From positions 2,666,001 to 2,730,000 of the forward strand of contig JALJCS010000037.1 in the NCBI GenBank assembly GCA_023055355.1: a stretch of DNA of 64,000 nt. Reading direction: 5' to 3'. Below are positions 47,801-55,760 of the stretch, one piece after another. The notes below the pieces were generated by a model that saw only the letters and a list, made by a program, of their open reading frames with translations, was not told the origin of the DNA and made no database searches. Both the position numbers and the translations under genes were made by a program. Source of the stretch: Agelaius tricolor. Its lineage: Eukaryota > Chordata > Aves > Passeriformes > Icteridae. Numbering within the stretch: position 1 is the first letter of the stretch; every line of letters begins with the position of its first letter.

Positions 47801-50800
47801 ATTCATTTCTCACATTTCACTACAACTCCTCCTGGGGCACTGCAACCCAAATGTGTGTCCCAGAGCTGCCTCCCACAGGGAGCACCTCCAATCCTACCCA
47901 CAGAGCTGCCACAGACCCAAAATTGTGTTCCTGCCTCAGCTGCAGTGAGTAAAACCTGCCTGGGAAGAGCAGGGACAGTCACAAGGGAAGAAAATGCCTT
48001 TTTGTGATGAAGGACAAGACAAGTCAGATGTCCCAGGGATGTTCTGCCCCATCAGAGTGAATTTTAAGCAAAATTCACTCCAAACTACCTTCAAAGAGTT
48101 TCTTCACAGAGATTTAAGCCAAGTTCATCCCAGTTGACTCCAGCCCACGGGGAATTGAGTGAAGTTGGGCTGAAACAAGCAACTCTCAAACCAAAAAAAA
48201 CCCCAAAGCCATCTGGGCTGTGGGTGTAAATGCAAATTATGCAAATCCAGCTGGAATTAACTCCCAGGGGAGCTCACCTGGATGCCAAGGGACTGCAGTT
48301 TGTCAGCACAAAGGTCCATGTCAAAGGAGGAGCTGGGGCAGGTGTTGTCCATGCTGAGCACCAGCAGCACCTGGCCTTGATGGGGTTCTGCAAGAGCCCA
48401 AAAGAGCCATGAGCACTGGGGGGTTCTTCAAGAGCCCAAAAGAGCCATGAGCACAGCAATGGGGGGGTTCTGTAAGAGCCCAAAAGAGCCATGAGCACAG
48501 CAATGGGGGGTTCTGTAAGAGCCCAGAAGAGCCATGAGCACAGAACTTGGGGGTTCTGTAAGAGCCCAGAAGAGCCATGAGCACTGGAGGGTTCTTCAAG
48601 AGCCCAAAAGAGCCATGAGCACTGGGGGGTTCTTCAAGAGCCCAAAAGAGCCATGAGCACAGCAATGGGGGGTTCTGTAAGAGCCCAGAAGAGCCATGAG
48701 CACAAAACTTGGGGGTTCTGTAAGAGCCCAGAAGAGCCATGAGCACTGGGGAGTTCTTCAAGAGCCCAAAAGAGCCATGAGCACAGCAATGGGGGGGTTC
48801 TGTAAGAGCCCAGAAGAGCCATGAGCACAGCACTGCAAGAGGGGTTCTGCAAGAGCCATGAGCACAGCATTGGGGGGTTTTATCCCAAAGTCACGCAGCA
48901 CCTGGCAAAGGGGAGCCTGAGAACACAAACCACCCTGGTGTGGCTTAAACTGATCTAAAATCTCCTCCTTGGCCATTGCTAAGGAGCTCTGCAAGCAGCC
49001 TGAGACCCCCTGGAAGGAAACAGGAGTGAGCAGCCAGAGATAACATGAGATAACAGATGCTCTGATCTGCAGCACAACCATGTCCTGCCTCAGCAACCCC
49101 TGACTGGAAGTGTGGAGGTGAAACAGCAGGCCAAAGGCCTACCAACCAAATCCTGACTCAAGCAACTTGTTTTCCACAGTCTTAGAGCTCTTTCTCGGGG
49201 AAAATGAGTTGTTTTGTGAGCTGGAATTGCCAAGAGAACCCACCAGAAATTGTGTTAGAACCAGGATTTGTGCCCTGCTCTCCCCCCAGGCACAAGAACC
49301 CAGTGCCAGGCTGGGCAGCCTGTGGTGCCCTCACCATGGCCATCTGGAAGCCCCTGGAGCTGTAGAAAAACCAGTTTTGGCTTTCTCAAAAACCGGTTTT
49401 GGCTTTCTGATGGCTTCTGTTGGCTCGAGTCAGGATTTGGTCTGTAGAACTTTGGCCTGCTGTTTCACCACCACATGGAAGGACAGTGGGCTCAGGCTGC
49501 TTGGTGGTGCTGAGGCTCACTGCTCTCTTGGAGACCCCCACCACCATAAAAACCAACTTGAGCCATGAATTCAAGTGTTTTCCAGCAATCCCTTTGCTTG
49601 GGAATGTGGCAGGGCTGCCCTGGAGCACCCCAGACCCTCCAGGAGCGTGGCTCTGCTCAAGGCTCTTCCAGTGTCAGCTCGGGCCAGGATCACAGATGCA
49701 TCCCAGACTCAAGTCAGGAGACTAAAGAGTGTGAGGACAGCCTGTCCTAGATTTGAGGAGCAGCACAGGAGAGCTGTGATCTCCAGGCAGCCCATCTGGC
49801 ACCCACCTAGAGCTTACACAAGCTGTGCTACAGAGACAGGAAGAGTTTGGGCCTAAGGAAGTGGCTGGTTCAGCTGAGATCCTGCTTCACTGAAAGGTTT
49901 CACCGAAATTTCCTTCCCCTTTGCAGCTCCAGGGTCAGCCAGGTGTCCCTGGGCTGCTCCTGGGGTCATTTAGAGCAAAAATTGGCCCTGCTGGAGGGTG
50001 TGGGGGCTGTGAGTGACCAAACATCCATGGCTCTGCCTGAGGGCTCCAAACCCTGTCCAGCCTGGCCTTGGGTACTGCCAGGGATCCAGGGGCAGCCCCA
50101 GCTGCTCTGGGCATGCCAGGGCCTGCCCACCCTCACAGGGGAAATGTCCTTCCTAATCTCCAATCTTTTCAGTTTGAAGCCATTCCCTGTGTCCTGGCAC
50201 TCCAGGCCCTTGGACAGTCTCTCTCCATCTTTCCTGTCAGGCCTTTCAGGCCACACTGAGGTCCCCCCAAAGCTTCTCCTGTGCAGGTGAACAATCCCAG
50301 CTGTCCCAGCCTCTCCTCCCAGCAGAGCTGCTCCATCCCCTGATCCCCCTGGTGCCTCCTCTGGATCTCTGCAGCAGCTCCAGCTCCTGCCTGTGCTGGG
50401 CCAGGGCTGGGGCAGCTCTGCAGGTGGGGTCTCACCTGAGCACAGGGCACAGGGCACAATCCCCCCTGCCCTGCTGCCTCAGCACAGGTCAAGTTTCCCA
50501 AAGGTTTCTCAGCTTCAGAGGCCAAGAGGAGAGGCCTTGCAGGGACTATAGGTTTTTCTGTAGGTTGATTTGTTCATTCCTGCATATCAGGCATTAAAAA
50601 AAACACCCCAAAGTATCTCCATCCCCTTCCCAAAGTGCTGAAACATCCACAGTGTTTTGGTACCTTCACAAGTGAGATGCTGTTAAAGAGCATCTTTGGT
50701 AAAATCTGTCAGTGGTTATTTTAAGGACACTGAGCTCAGATCTGCCTCTCCCTTTAGCAATGAGCTGCTCCCTTACCTGGCACCCACTGCAGGGCTCCTT

Positions 50801-50876
50801 CTTTGAGATCACTCTTGCTGTACAGGAGGGAGGATCTATTTTTCTCATTTCCACCAGTCTGGCTTTTCTGGGCCAT
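35685..50876 (-). CDS. TMEM268: Transmembrane protein 268, complete 8-exon coding region
   Basis: Exons (minus strand) 50777-50876, 48278-48387, 45278-45385, 43386-43535, 42032-42142, 39372-39449, 38060-38245 and 35685-35840 join to 999 nt, 332 codons plus stop (human protein is about 342). Every intron is GT-AG and every joint keeps the frame. The first intron is phase 1 (rebuilding a Glu codon); all others are phase 0. Recognised from segments close to human TMEM268: LSMDNTC, GRRYLFYSS, NTDVRLAAVNE, LCFVHFS, LNKLCVVMD and QQLLVIFSACYVRLLVT. Two hydrophobic spans (residues about 99-123 and 131-150, mostly exon 4) predict a two-pass membrane protein. The human protein has been reported to bind integrin beta-4; its biochemical role is otherwise poorly known. 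An acidic dileucine EESPLL (residues 250-255) matches an endosomal sorting pattern. No non-coding 5' exon or promoter was found. Confidence 0.93.
36045..37075. repeat. GGAATTCAGGTTT minisatellite, left-arm array
   Basis: Compound unit of about 100 bp: one or two GTGGAATTCAGGTTTACAAA repeats, TTTTTCAGGGTTTCCTCCTC, then TGGCTTCAAACCAGCCACTG and a TTTAAAC joint. Related arrays are at 39593-40385 (inverted), 37848-37905 and 40884-41305. Confidence 0.92.
37216..37293 (+). pseudogene. Antisense duplicate of TMEM268 exon 6 in intron 7
   Basis: Base-for-base identical to exon 6 (39372-39449), including its acceptor (CCCAG) and donor (GTAAGG), but on the plus strand. It is part of the left arm of the inverted duplication. 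Read in the gene's transcription direction it is antisense, so it cannot supply a coding exon; its RNA could pair with the true exon. Confidence 0.9.
38060..38245 (-). CDS. TMEM268: TMEM268 coding exon 7 (in the palindrome spacer)
   Basis: 186 nt, 62 codons, acceptor TTCCAG and donor GTAAGG. It begins AGLRHRLNKLCVVMD, then an acidic stretch (ELGVEEEAPCEESPLL), then SELLHLIPEGPPQ. Human has LRSRLSQLCVVM and LHQLVPEAEPE at the same places. It is the only exon between the arms of the inverted repeat. Confidence 0.94.
39372..39449 (-). CDS. TMEM268: TMEM268 coding exon 6 (inside a palindrome arm)
   Basis: 78 nt, 26 codons (LCFVHFSPQHCLQALAAHIT...), acceptor TCCCAG and donor GTAAGG. It matches the human [20 protein letters not shown] segment in length and pattern. 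It lies in the right arm of an inverted duplication; an identical antisense copy is at 37216-37293. This copy is taken as functional because it is in the gene's order and orientation. Confidence 0.92.
39593..40385. repeat. GGAATTCAGGTTT minisatellite, right-arm array
   Basis: Inverted counterpart of the array at 36045-37075, with about eight compound units instead of about ten. Confidence 0.92.
40884..41305. repeat. 21-bp GGATTCAGGTTTACAAATGT minisatellite in intron 5
   Basis: About 20 tandem units, alternating GGGATTC and GGAATTC/AGAATTC versions, ending in the same TTTTTCAGGGTTTCCTC motif as the compound arrays. Open frames up to 163 codons across it are repeat translations. Confidence 0.93.
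41306..42031. other. TMEM268 intron 5, unique part
   Basis: T-rich stretch at 41590-41665 (GTTTTTTTGGG type), which reads as an A-rich tract in sense; no other element seen. Confidence 0.6.
42032..42142 (-). CDS. TMEM268: TMEM268 coding exon 5
   Basis: 111 nt, 37 codons, acceptor TTAACAG. It encodes LNVNTDVRLAAVNEIFLKH and a following ILGITDVLDG segment, parallel to human NTDLRLAAANGALLRH and VLLGVTDTVEG. The donor GTATCC is weaker than the others in the gene. Confidence 0.94.
42545..43152 (+). mobile_element. CR1 fragments in TMEM268 intron 4
   Basis: The 3' part (42800-43152) is well preserved, with CCATGGCTGGGGTGGCATTG and a TTTAACCCAAACCAGGCTGG end. The stretch 42550-42600 repeats its CTCCAGGAGAGCTGGAGAGG segment, so there are two fragments or a partial duplication. 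Antisense to TMEM268. Confidence 0.85.
43386..43535 (-). CDS. TMEM268: TMEM268 coding exon 4 (both membrane spans)
   Basis: 150 nt, 50 codons, acceptor CCCCAG and donor GTGAGA. It encodes the rest of the first hydrophobic span (VFYISLWTNLYSTLQLCSL), a short loop GHSWG, and a second span rich in Leu and Val. It ends at the charged DGHQRK. The layout matches the human exon. Confidence 0.95.
44535..45147 (+). mobile_element. Solo LTR (family C) in TMEM268 intron 3, antisense
   Basis: Begins TGTCAGAATTCAGGACATC and runs parallel to the copy at 3331-3949. Flanks CTGGAA/TTGGAA give a 6-bp target duplication with one change. The duplicate at about 49220 keeps the uninterrupted site GAGCTGGAATTGCC, which proves the boundaries. 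It lies 130 nt from exon 3. Confidence 0.9.
45278..45385 (-). CDS. TMEM268: TMEM268 coding exon 3
   Basis: 108 nt, 36 codons, acceptor CCTGCAG and donor GTGAGG. It contains GRRYLFYSSRG and enters the first membrane span (IAMAM). An LTR (44535-45147) lies 130 nt downstream in intron 3. A broken copy of this exon's 3' end sits at 49335-49367. Confidence 0.94.
45538..46178 (-). repeat. Minisatellite of polyadenylation-signal units inside the family B LTR
   Basis: The sense unit is TACAATAAACAGCATTTTG, joined in groups of two or three by AAGAGCTGTAATA. I count about 15 exact AATAAA and 5 AATAAG on the minus strand. Open frames here on the plus strand (up to 291 codons) are only repeat translations. 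Confidence 0.9.
46582..46938 (+). mobile_element. Solo LTR (family A), nested in the family B LTR
   Basis: Begins TGTGGCAGCAGC and ends GAAATGACA, flanked by a perfect 6-bp duplication TTTTTC (46576-46581 and 46939-46944). Taking it out restores the family B sequence ...CCTTTTTTC-TACCTGCC seen in the other B copies. AATAAAG near 46861. Confidence 0.9.
47274..47824 (-). mobile_element. Probable LTR (family E) abutting the family B LTR
   Basis: Sense start TGTAGTGAAATGTGAG, sense end AATGTGTTCTGCA, AATAAA on the minus strand at about 47318. Fragments of the same family recur at 49108-49215 and 49380-49470. No target duplication found; family and edges uncertain. Confidence 0.5.
48278..48387 (-). 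CDS. TMEM268: TMEM268 coding exon 2
   Basis: 110 nt encoding PHQGQVLLVLSMDNTC and DKLQSLGIQ, close to human NGQVLTVLRIDNTC and QLQTWGIQ. Donor GTGAGC. The acceptor CTTGCAG is the first member of the adjoining minisatellite (48386-48885), whose units repeat this splice site. Confidence 0.93.
48386..48885. repeat. Minisatellite made of the TMEM268 exon 2 splice acceptor
   Basis: About 12 units of 37-46 bp. The minus-strand unit is GAGCACATGGCTCTT-like: GCTCATGGCTCTTTTGGGCT then CTTACAGAACCCCC. The first unit is the true acceptor of exon 2 (48387/48388). Eight units including it carry a CAG|AACCC acceptor and four carry AAG|AACCC. Confidence 0.92.
49108..49470. mobile_element. Family E fragments flanking the exon 3 duplicate
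   Basis: 49108-49165 is an inverted, and 49170-49215 and 49380-49470 are direct, copies of parts of 47540-47700 (for example GGCTCGAGTCAGGATTTGGT, and the AGTC(C/T)TAGAGCTCTTTCT box). The exon 3 duplicate sits between them, suggesting a rearrangement in several steps. Confidence 0.6.
49220..49370 (-). pseudogene. Truncated duplicate of TMEM268 exon 3 and its downstream intron in intron 1
   Basis: This segment resembles 45148-45319 (intron 3 next to exon 3, and the exon's 3' end). It keeps the ATG|GTGAGG donor and the last 11 codons (FYSSRGFQMAM, two changes). The rest of the exon and its acceptor are lost and replaced by unrelated sequence. At its left edge the sequence runs straight through the site where the LTR at 44535-45147 entered the parental copy. 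Confidence 0.8.
50050..50500 (-). mobile_element. CR1 fragment in TMEM268 intron 1
   Basis: CCCTGTCCAGCCTGGCCTTG, GGGCCTGCCCACCCTCACAG and CAGCAGCTCCAGCTCCTGCC, reverse-oriented, 3' terminus missing. Sense relative to TMEM268. Confidence 0.88.
50777..50876 (-). CDS. TMEM268: TMEM268 first coding exon
   Basis: ATG at 50874-50876, 33 codons plus one base, donor G|GTAAGG. The residues (MAQKSQTGGNEKN..., ending LQWVP) are poorly conserved, as expected for this end of the family. The exon is supported because its single overhanging G completes the Glu codon of exon 2, giving the family-like joint VPEPHQGQV. Upstream, CACAG at about 50911 could be the acceptor of a non-coding leader intron. This is the least certain exon. 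Confidence 0.75.
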
Positions 50877-51539
50877 GCTGAAGGTGTGTCTCCTTGAAGG
50901 ATTCTGTGTTTTCTGGTCAGAAATTCAGCATTTCTCTCTCTAATTCAGCATTTCTGTCTCTCCCTGCTGGGAAACACCAAGCAGCCCCACAGCAGCTGAG
51001 TGGGGAGCAGACTGTGAAACCCTCACTCCCACTGCTGCCTTCCTGGCCATCCTGCTTCCCATGAGCCACGAGGCATTTTTTAGCCCTGAAAAGAGAAAAA
51101 GAACATCCCAAATCTTGCAGAGACAGCAAATAAAGGATAACAACAGAGAGTCTGCTCCTGGGGGATGTCAGCACCTGGTGTTGGCCAGTGTGAGCTCAGT
51201 ACACACTGACTCACTTTTTATGGTTGGCTTTTGTTAAGAGGTGGAAAAGTTATCCTTAAATATTCCTTAAATTATCCTGACATCCATCAGCATTCACATT
51301 TTGCAAGCAATTAGCAAGGAACAGTCAGGGTTTCTCCTTGCCAAACCTCTTTGCCATCACCTCCAGAATGAGCTGGAGCTGGTGGAAATGCCCCTCCCTG
51401 GAAGTGACATTTCTGCTCAGTGACACGGGGACAGATCCTCACCACAGGATGGGAGAAGTGCAGATGAGGCAGAAAAATGCATCTGCTGAAGGCAGAGACA
51501 AGCAGGAGCTCCCACCCACAGCAGGGAAGCCTTTGAGGG

Positions 51540-52130
51540 TCTCTGCTTTCCCTTCTCCTCTGCTTTCCTTTCCCATCTCCTCTCTTTTCTCTCTCCTCTC
51601 TTTTCTTTGTTCTTCATCTCTTCTTTCCCTTCCCCTCTCCTCTCTTTTCCTTTTCCCTCTCCTCTCTTTTCCCTCTCCTCTCTTTTCCTTGTCCCTCTCC
51701 TCTGCTTTCCCTTCCTTTCTCCTCTGCTTTTCCTTCCCTTTTCCTCTGCTCTTCTCTCTTTTCCTTTTCCCTCTCCTCTCTTTTCCTTGTCCATCTCCTC
51801 TGCTTTCCCTTCCTTTCTCTTCTGCTTTTCCTTCCCTTCTCCTCTGCTCTCCTCTCTTTTCCTTGTCCTTCACCTCTGCTTTCCCTTCCTTTCTCCTCTG
51901 CTTTTCCTTCCCTTCTCCTCTGCTGTCCTCTCTTTTCCTTTTCCCTCTTCTCTCTTTTCCTTGTCCATCTCCTCTGCTTTCCCTTCCTTTCTCCTCTGCT
52001 TTTCCTTCCCTTTTCCTCTGCTCTCCTCTCTTTTCCTTTTCCTTCTCCTCTCTTTTTCTTGTCCTTCACCTCTGCTTTCCCTTCCCCTCTCCTCTACTTT
52101 CCTTTCCTTTCCCCTCCCCTCTCCTCAGGG
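51540..52130. repeat. Polypyrimidine/polypurine tract, about 590 bp
   Basis: The plus strand is almost purely C and T (CTCTCCTCTCTTTTCCTT and CTTTCCCTTCCTTTCTCCTC blocks), with a higher-order period of roughly 100-180 bp. It lies about 0.7 kb upstream of the TMEM268 first coding exon. Open frames of up to 282 codons across it are spurious. Confidence 0.93.
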
Positions 52131-52504
52131 AAATTCTCCCAGCAGGCACAGTGCCCAAGGTTTTCCAGGTGTATTTTCCCTGCTGACACAGCTCTCTAAC
52201 CTCCTGCCAGCACCTGTGGGTGGCTGTTAAATGCTTGGAAGACTCTGGAGTTTATTTTTCAATTACCTTCCACTCCAGCTCTCCAAAACCACCACTTACT
52301 TTTTAACCTCTGCTCAAACCAGGAGCCTGTTGCTGTCTCCAGGTGGGAGGATCCCTCACAGATCTCACCCACTCTCCTTCCAAAGGGGATTGTTTTGTTT
52401 CTGACCTTTTTTTCTGTTGGTTGTGGCTGTATTTACCCCCTTGCACAAAGTCAGGACAGTCTCTGGTTGAAGAATGTCAGAAAGGAAACAGAGGCAAGAG
52501 AAAC

Positions 52505-52865
52505 AACATGGAAAAAAAACATGGAAACACAGGGGGAAAACATGGAAACACAGGGGAAAAAACATGGAAATACAGGGGAAAAACATTGAAATACAGGGGA
52601 AAAAACGCATGGAAACACAGGGGGAAAACACATGGAAACACAGGGAAAAAACACATGGAAACACAGGGGAAAAACATGGAAACACAGGGAAAAAAAACAT
52701 GGAAACACAGGGGAAAACACATGGAAACACAGGGGGAAAACACATGGAAACACAGGGGGAAAACACATGGAAACACGGGGAAAAACACATGGAAACACAA
52801 GGGGGAAAACATGGAAACACAGGGGAAAAATACATGGAAATACAAGGGAAAAAAACCCAAAAGAG
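52505..52865. repeat. 20-bp ACATGGAAACACAGGGGAAA minisatellite
   Basis: About 17 units. Its last unit leads into a segment duplicated at 55353-55512. Confidence 0.93.
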
Positions 52866-52991
52866 CTGAAAACTCCCTTAAAAAGCTGAAACTTAAAGGA
52901 TCCTAAAGGATCTGAACTTAAAGCATCCCTGAGAACTTCAAGGATCCAAGCAGGGAGTGTGTGCACACAGGATGGGCACAGCCCCTGCTCT
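52832..52991 (+). repeat. Segmental duplicate, copy 1
   Basis: 160 bp with about four differences from 55353-55512 (AAAACTCCCTTAAAAAGCTG, GTGTGTGCACACAGGATGGG). Copy 1 continues the 20-bp minisatellite; copy 2 starts with one unit of it. Confidence 0.9.
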
Positions 52992-54454
52992 TCTCCTGCA
53001 CAGGTGAGGGAGGTTCCCTGGGCACAGTTCTGCCATGGGGATCGTGGGCACCACGTGTCACAGGGCACATCCCAGCACCAAAAGGTGCATTCAGACTGGG
53101 TTTTCTCACTCCTTTCCTTCTTTTGCCATCCAGCAGAAGGGAGTGTAAAATCAAGACCGAAAAGCCCACAGAAGAGAGAAGCAAAGAGGAAACGAAAGAA
53201 AAAACTAATTAAAAACTGAAGAAAAACCTGATTAGAACCAACCACCCCTTTGATGCTGCTGGCACATCTATTTGGAGATGGAGAGAGAGGCTCTCAGGCT
53301 CTCAGGCTCAGATGATGAGAATTTGGGGCCTCTGGGGACAGTCCCCAGGAGGTGACAGTGAAGGTGCAGCAGCCCAGCCGTGCCCAGGAGGGAAATGCTG
53401 GGAGCTCCTCAGCCAAAGCAGCTTTGCTTTGGCCTCTCAGTGCAGCACAGTTTGGCTCTATTGCCTTTCCCTGCAGAATGGCCCATTTGGGAATTGGGTC
53501 CCCCCAAAGCTGCCTCTGATCCCTCCTGAGGCACCTCGAGGGTGGCCTCTCCTCTCCTGCACTCCCAGGCTCTGTGTTCTCTACATTTCTTCTTTTTCTT
53601 TATGCAATGTCAACATCCCTCTGGTCAATTCACTTCCTTCTTTTTTGGACACTTCCAAGCCCTCACTAAACAGCAGAGAAACACCCAGCAGGTCCTTCTG
53701 CCTCATCCCCAGAGCAGCCAGCAGAGCCTTACCTGGTGCTGGGAGTGCAGCTCAGCCTCCTCCTCCTCCTCCCTGTCCTTTAGGTGCCACTGTCCCACTC
53801 TGCAGTGCACAGGTGCCACACGGTGCCACCCCCAAGCAGGAAGGTGCCAGCCTGTGCTGGATGAGGCCCCTGTGTCCCCTGTGCCTCCTGGAGCAGGGAT
53901 TACCCAGGCCTGTGCCCCTGGCTCCCTCTCCTCACCCTGAGCTGCACGCAGGGACTTGCAAAATCTCCCTGGTGCATGTGACTGCCCCTGGGCTGGTTCA
54001 GAAATGTGGGTTTAACCCTCTGTGCTTCCTCAGAAGTGTTCCCACGCCGAAGGCACAGCCACAGGGGGAGCTTCTCCTCCTCACCTTCAGCAGGGTGGGG
54101 GTCCAGAGCTGAAACCTGAGGAAGGTGAGGAGCTGAAGAGTGGCACAGACAGGAGGCTCCCCCCTTCCTCCTCCTCCTCCTCCTCGATCAGCCAGGCAGG
54201 ATTCAGGAACTACAGATCCCACAGTTACACCACATCAGTTCCTGTGAGTGCTTCAAGACAAGGCTGGAGACATCAGAAGAGGCAAACACAGATCTCAAGG
54301 CTGACAAGAGGTCACTGTTCATCAAAGGGTCATGGAAAACACTCAGGAACAGGGATGACAGCAGGGCAGAAGCTGTAGCCCTCCCCAAACCAGGCTGTGC
54401 TGATGTGGAGCAAGTTTCCCCTCCAGCAGCTCCAGAAGAAAAGCAGGAGGCTCA
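52992..54454. other. No gene seen between TMEM268 exon 1 and ATP6V1G1
   Basis: The 266-codon plus-strand frame at 53312-54112 is open but lacks any recognisable domain and has overlapping rival frames. A short (TCC)n run is at 54163-54186. The TMEM268 promoter should lie in 51-60 kb but no CpG island is obvious. Confidence 0.5.
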
Positions 54455-54920
54455 GGCACAGTCAGATGGATCCTCCACAGTGTTGCACATGCTGAAGTTG
54501 TTTGCTTGACAATGCTGAGACACCATGAAAACCAAACTCCTCAGCCTGGGAATTGTGGTGTCAGAGCTGCCCAAAAGCTGCAGGATCCATGGAGGGTTGG
54601 AACAAAGCAAATCCAGGGGTGGATGGTTGAAAGAAAAGGAAAAATCAGCTCTTGCAGTGTCTGTGTGCACTTCCTGGAGCAAAGGCACAGTCAGATGGAT
54701 CCTCCAGAGGAGCCATGCAGAGGATGCTGGAGTTGTTTGCCTGACAATGCTGAGACACCATGAAAACCAAACTCCTCAGCCTGGGAATTGTGGTGTCAGA
54801 GCTGCCCAAAAGCTGCAGGATCCATGGAGGGTGGAAACAAAGCAAATCCAGGGGTGGATGGTTGAAAGAAAAGGAAAAATCAGCTCTTGCAGTGTCTGTG
54901 TGCACTTCCTGGAGCAAAGG
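54455..54920 (+). repeat. Tandem duplication, unit about 229 bp
   Basis: Two copies from GGCACAGTCAGATGGATCC to CACTTCCTGGAGCAAAGG. They differ mainly in one block (GTGTTGCACATGCTGAAG against AGGAGCCATGCAGAGG). Confidence 0.92.
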
Positions 54921-55352
54921 CTGCTCTTCTGGAGGGATGGGTTCTGCAGCCCTGCCTGCTCCAGAGCTGTGAGTTCATCCCATCACGTGGCTCCACAGGC
55001 AACAACTCCAAAGCCACTCACCCTCGTGGGATCCTGTTCCACTGGAAACTACCAACACCATCCAGGCACTGGGAAAAATCCCATAAATCTGTCACCAGCT
55101 CAAGGCCCAGCTCCAATCCCCACCCAAGACAGGGCCATGGGAAGCTTTGAGTTCTTTTGCAAATGCTCCTCATCAAAAGTTTTGGCTCGGTTTGCTCCTC
55201 ACCCACACAGAGATGCTGACAGGGAACACCAGAAGCACGAGCACTGCCAGCTCTCTGCAGGAAAAGGCTCCAGGCAAATCCCTGTGGGACAATAAGTTGA
55301 AAGCACTGAGGATAATGACCTGCAGAACAGCCCCTGTGCCCCTCACATCAGC

Positions 55353-55512
55353 ACATGGAAATACAGGGGAAAAAAACCCAAAAGGGCTGAAAACTCCCTT
55401 AAAAAGCTGAAACTTAAAGGATCCTAAAGGATCTGAACTTAAAGCATCCCTGAGAACTTCAAGGATCCAGGCAGGGAGTGTGTGCACACAGGATGGGCAC
55501 AGCCCCTGCTCT
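55353..55512 (+). repeat. Segmental duplicate, copy 2
   Basis: Partner of 52832-52991, 2.5 kb away, same orientation. Confidence 0.9.
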
Positions 55513-55657
55513 GTGCACAGCACTGCAAGGTGCTGATGCCAACACCTTTTGTGTCTTTGTTTGGCAAGACACAAAAGGTCTCAGCATCAGCACCTCCAGC
55601 AGCAAACTCCTGCTCACTCCAGAGGAGTGCTGGGATCATCAGAGGCTGGAATGCCAG

Positions 55658-55760
55658 CCTGGTTTGGGTTGGAAGGACCTTAAATCCCATCTGATTCCAC
55701 CCTTCCACCAGCCCAGGCTGCTCCCAGCCCTGTCCAGCCTGGCCTTGCCCTCCCTTTACC
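55658..55760 (-). mobile_element. Short CR1 3' fragment
   Basis: GGTTTGGGTTGGAAGGACCT TAAATCCC start, then CTGTCCAGCCTGGCCTTG; about 100 bp. Confidence 0.8.

Noticed and set aside
48321..48833. 170-codon minus-strand frame upstream of exon 2
   Set aside because: Runs through the acceptor minisatellite in a frame different from that of TMEM268 exon 2.
51338..52230. Long plus- and minus-strand open frames of Ser/Leu/Phe/Pro or Glu/Arg/Lys composition
   Set aside because: They come from the CT tract, which lacks stop codons in most frames by composition.
52451..53245. 264-codon minus-strand frame with a repeated CVSMFF-like pattern
   Set aside because: Translation of the 20-bp minisatellite. 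All frames are open because the unit has no stops.
53312..54112. 266-codon plus-strand frame between the genes
   Set aside because: No recognisable domain; equally long rival frames and low-complexity proline/serine content point to chance in GC-rich DNA.
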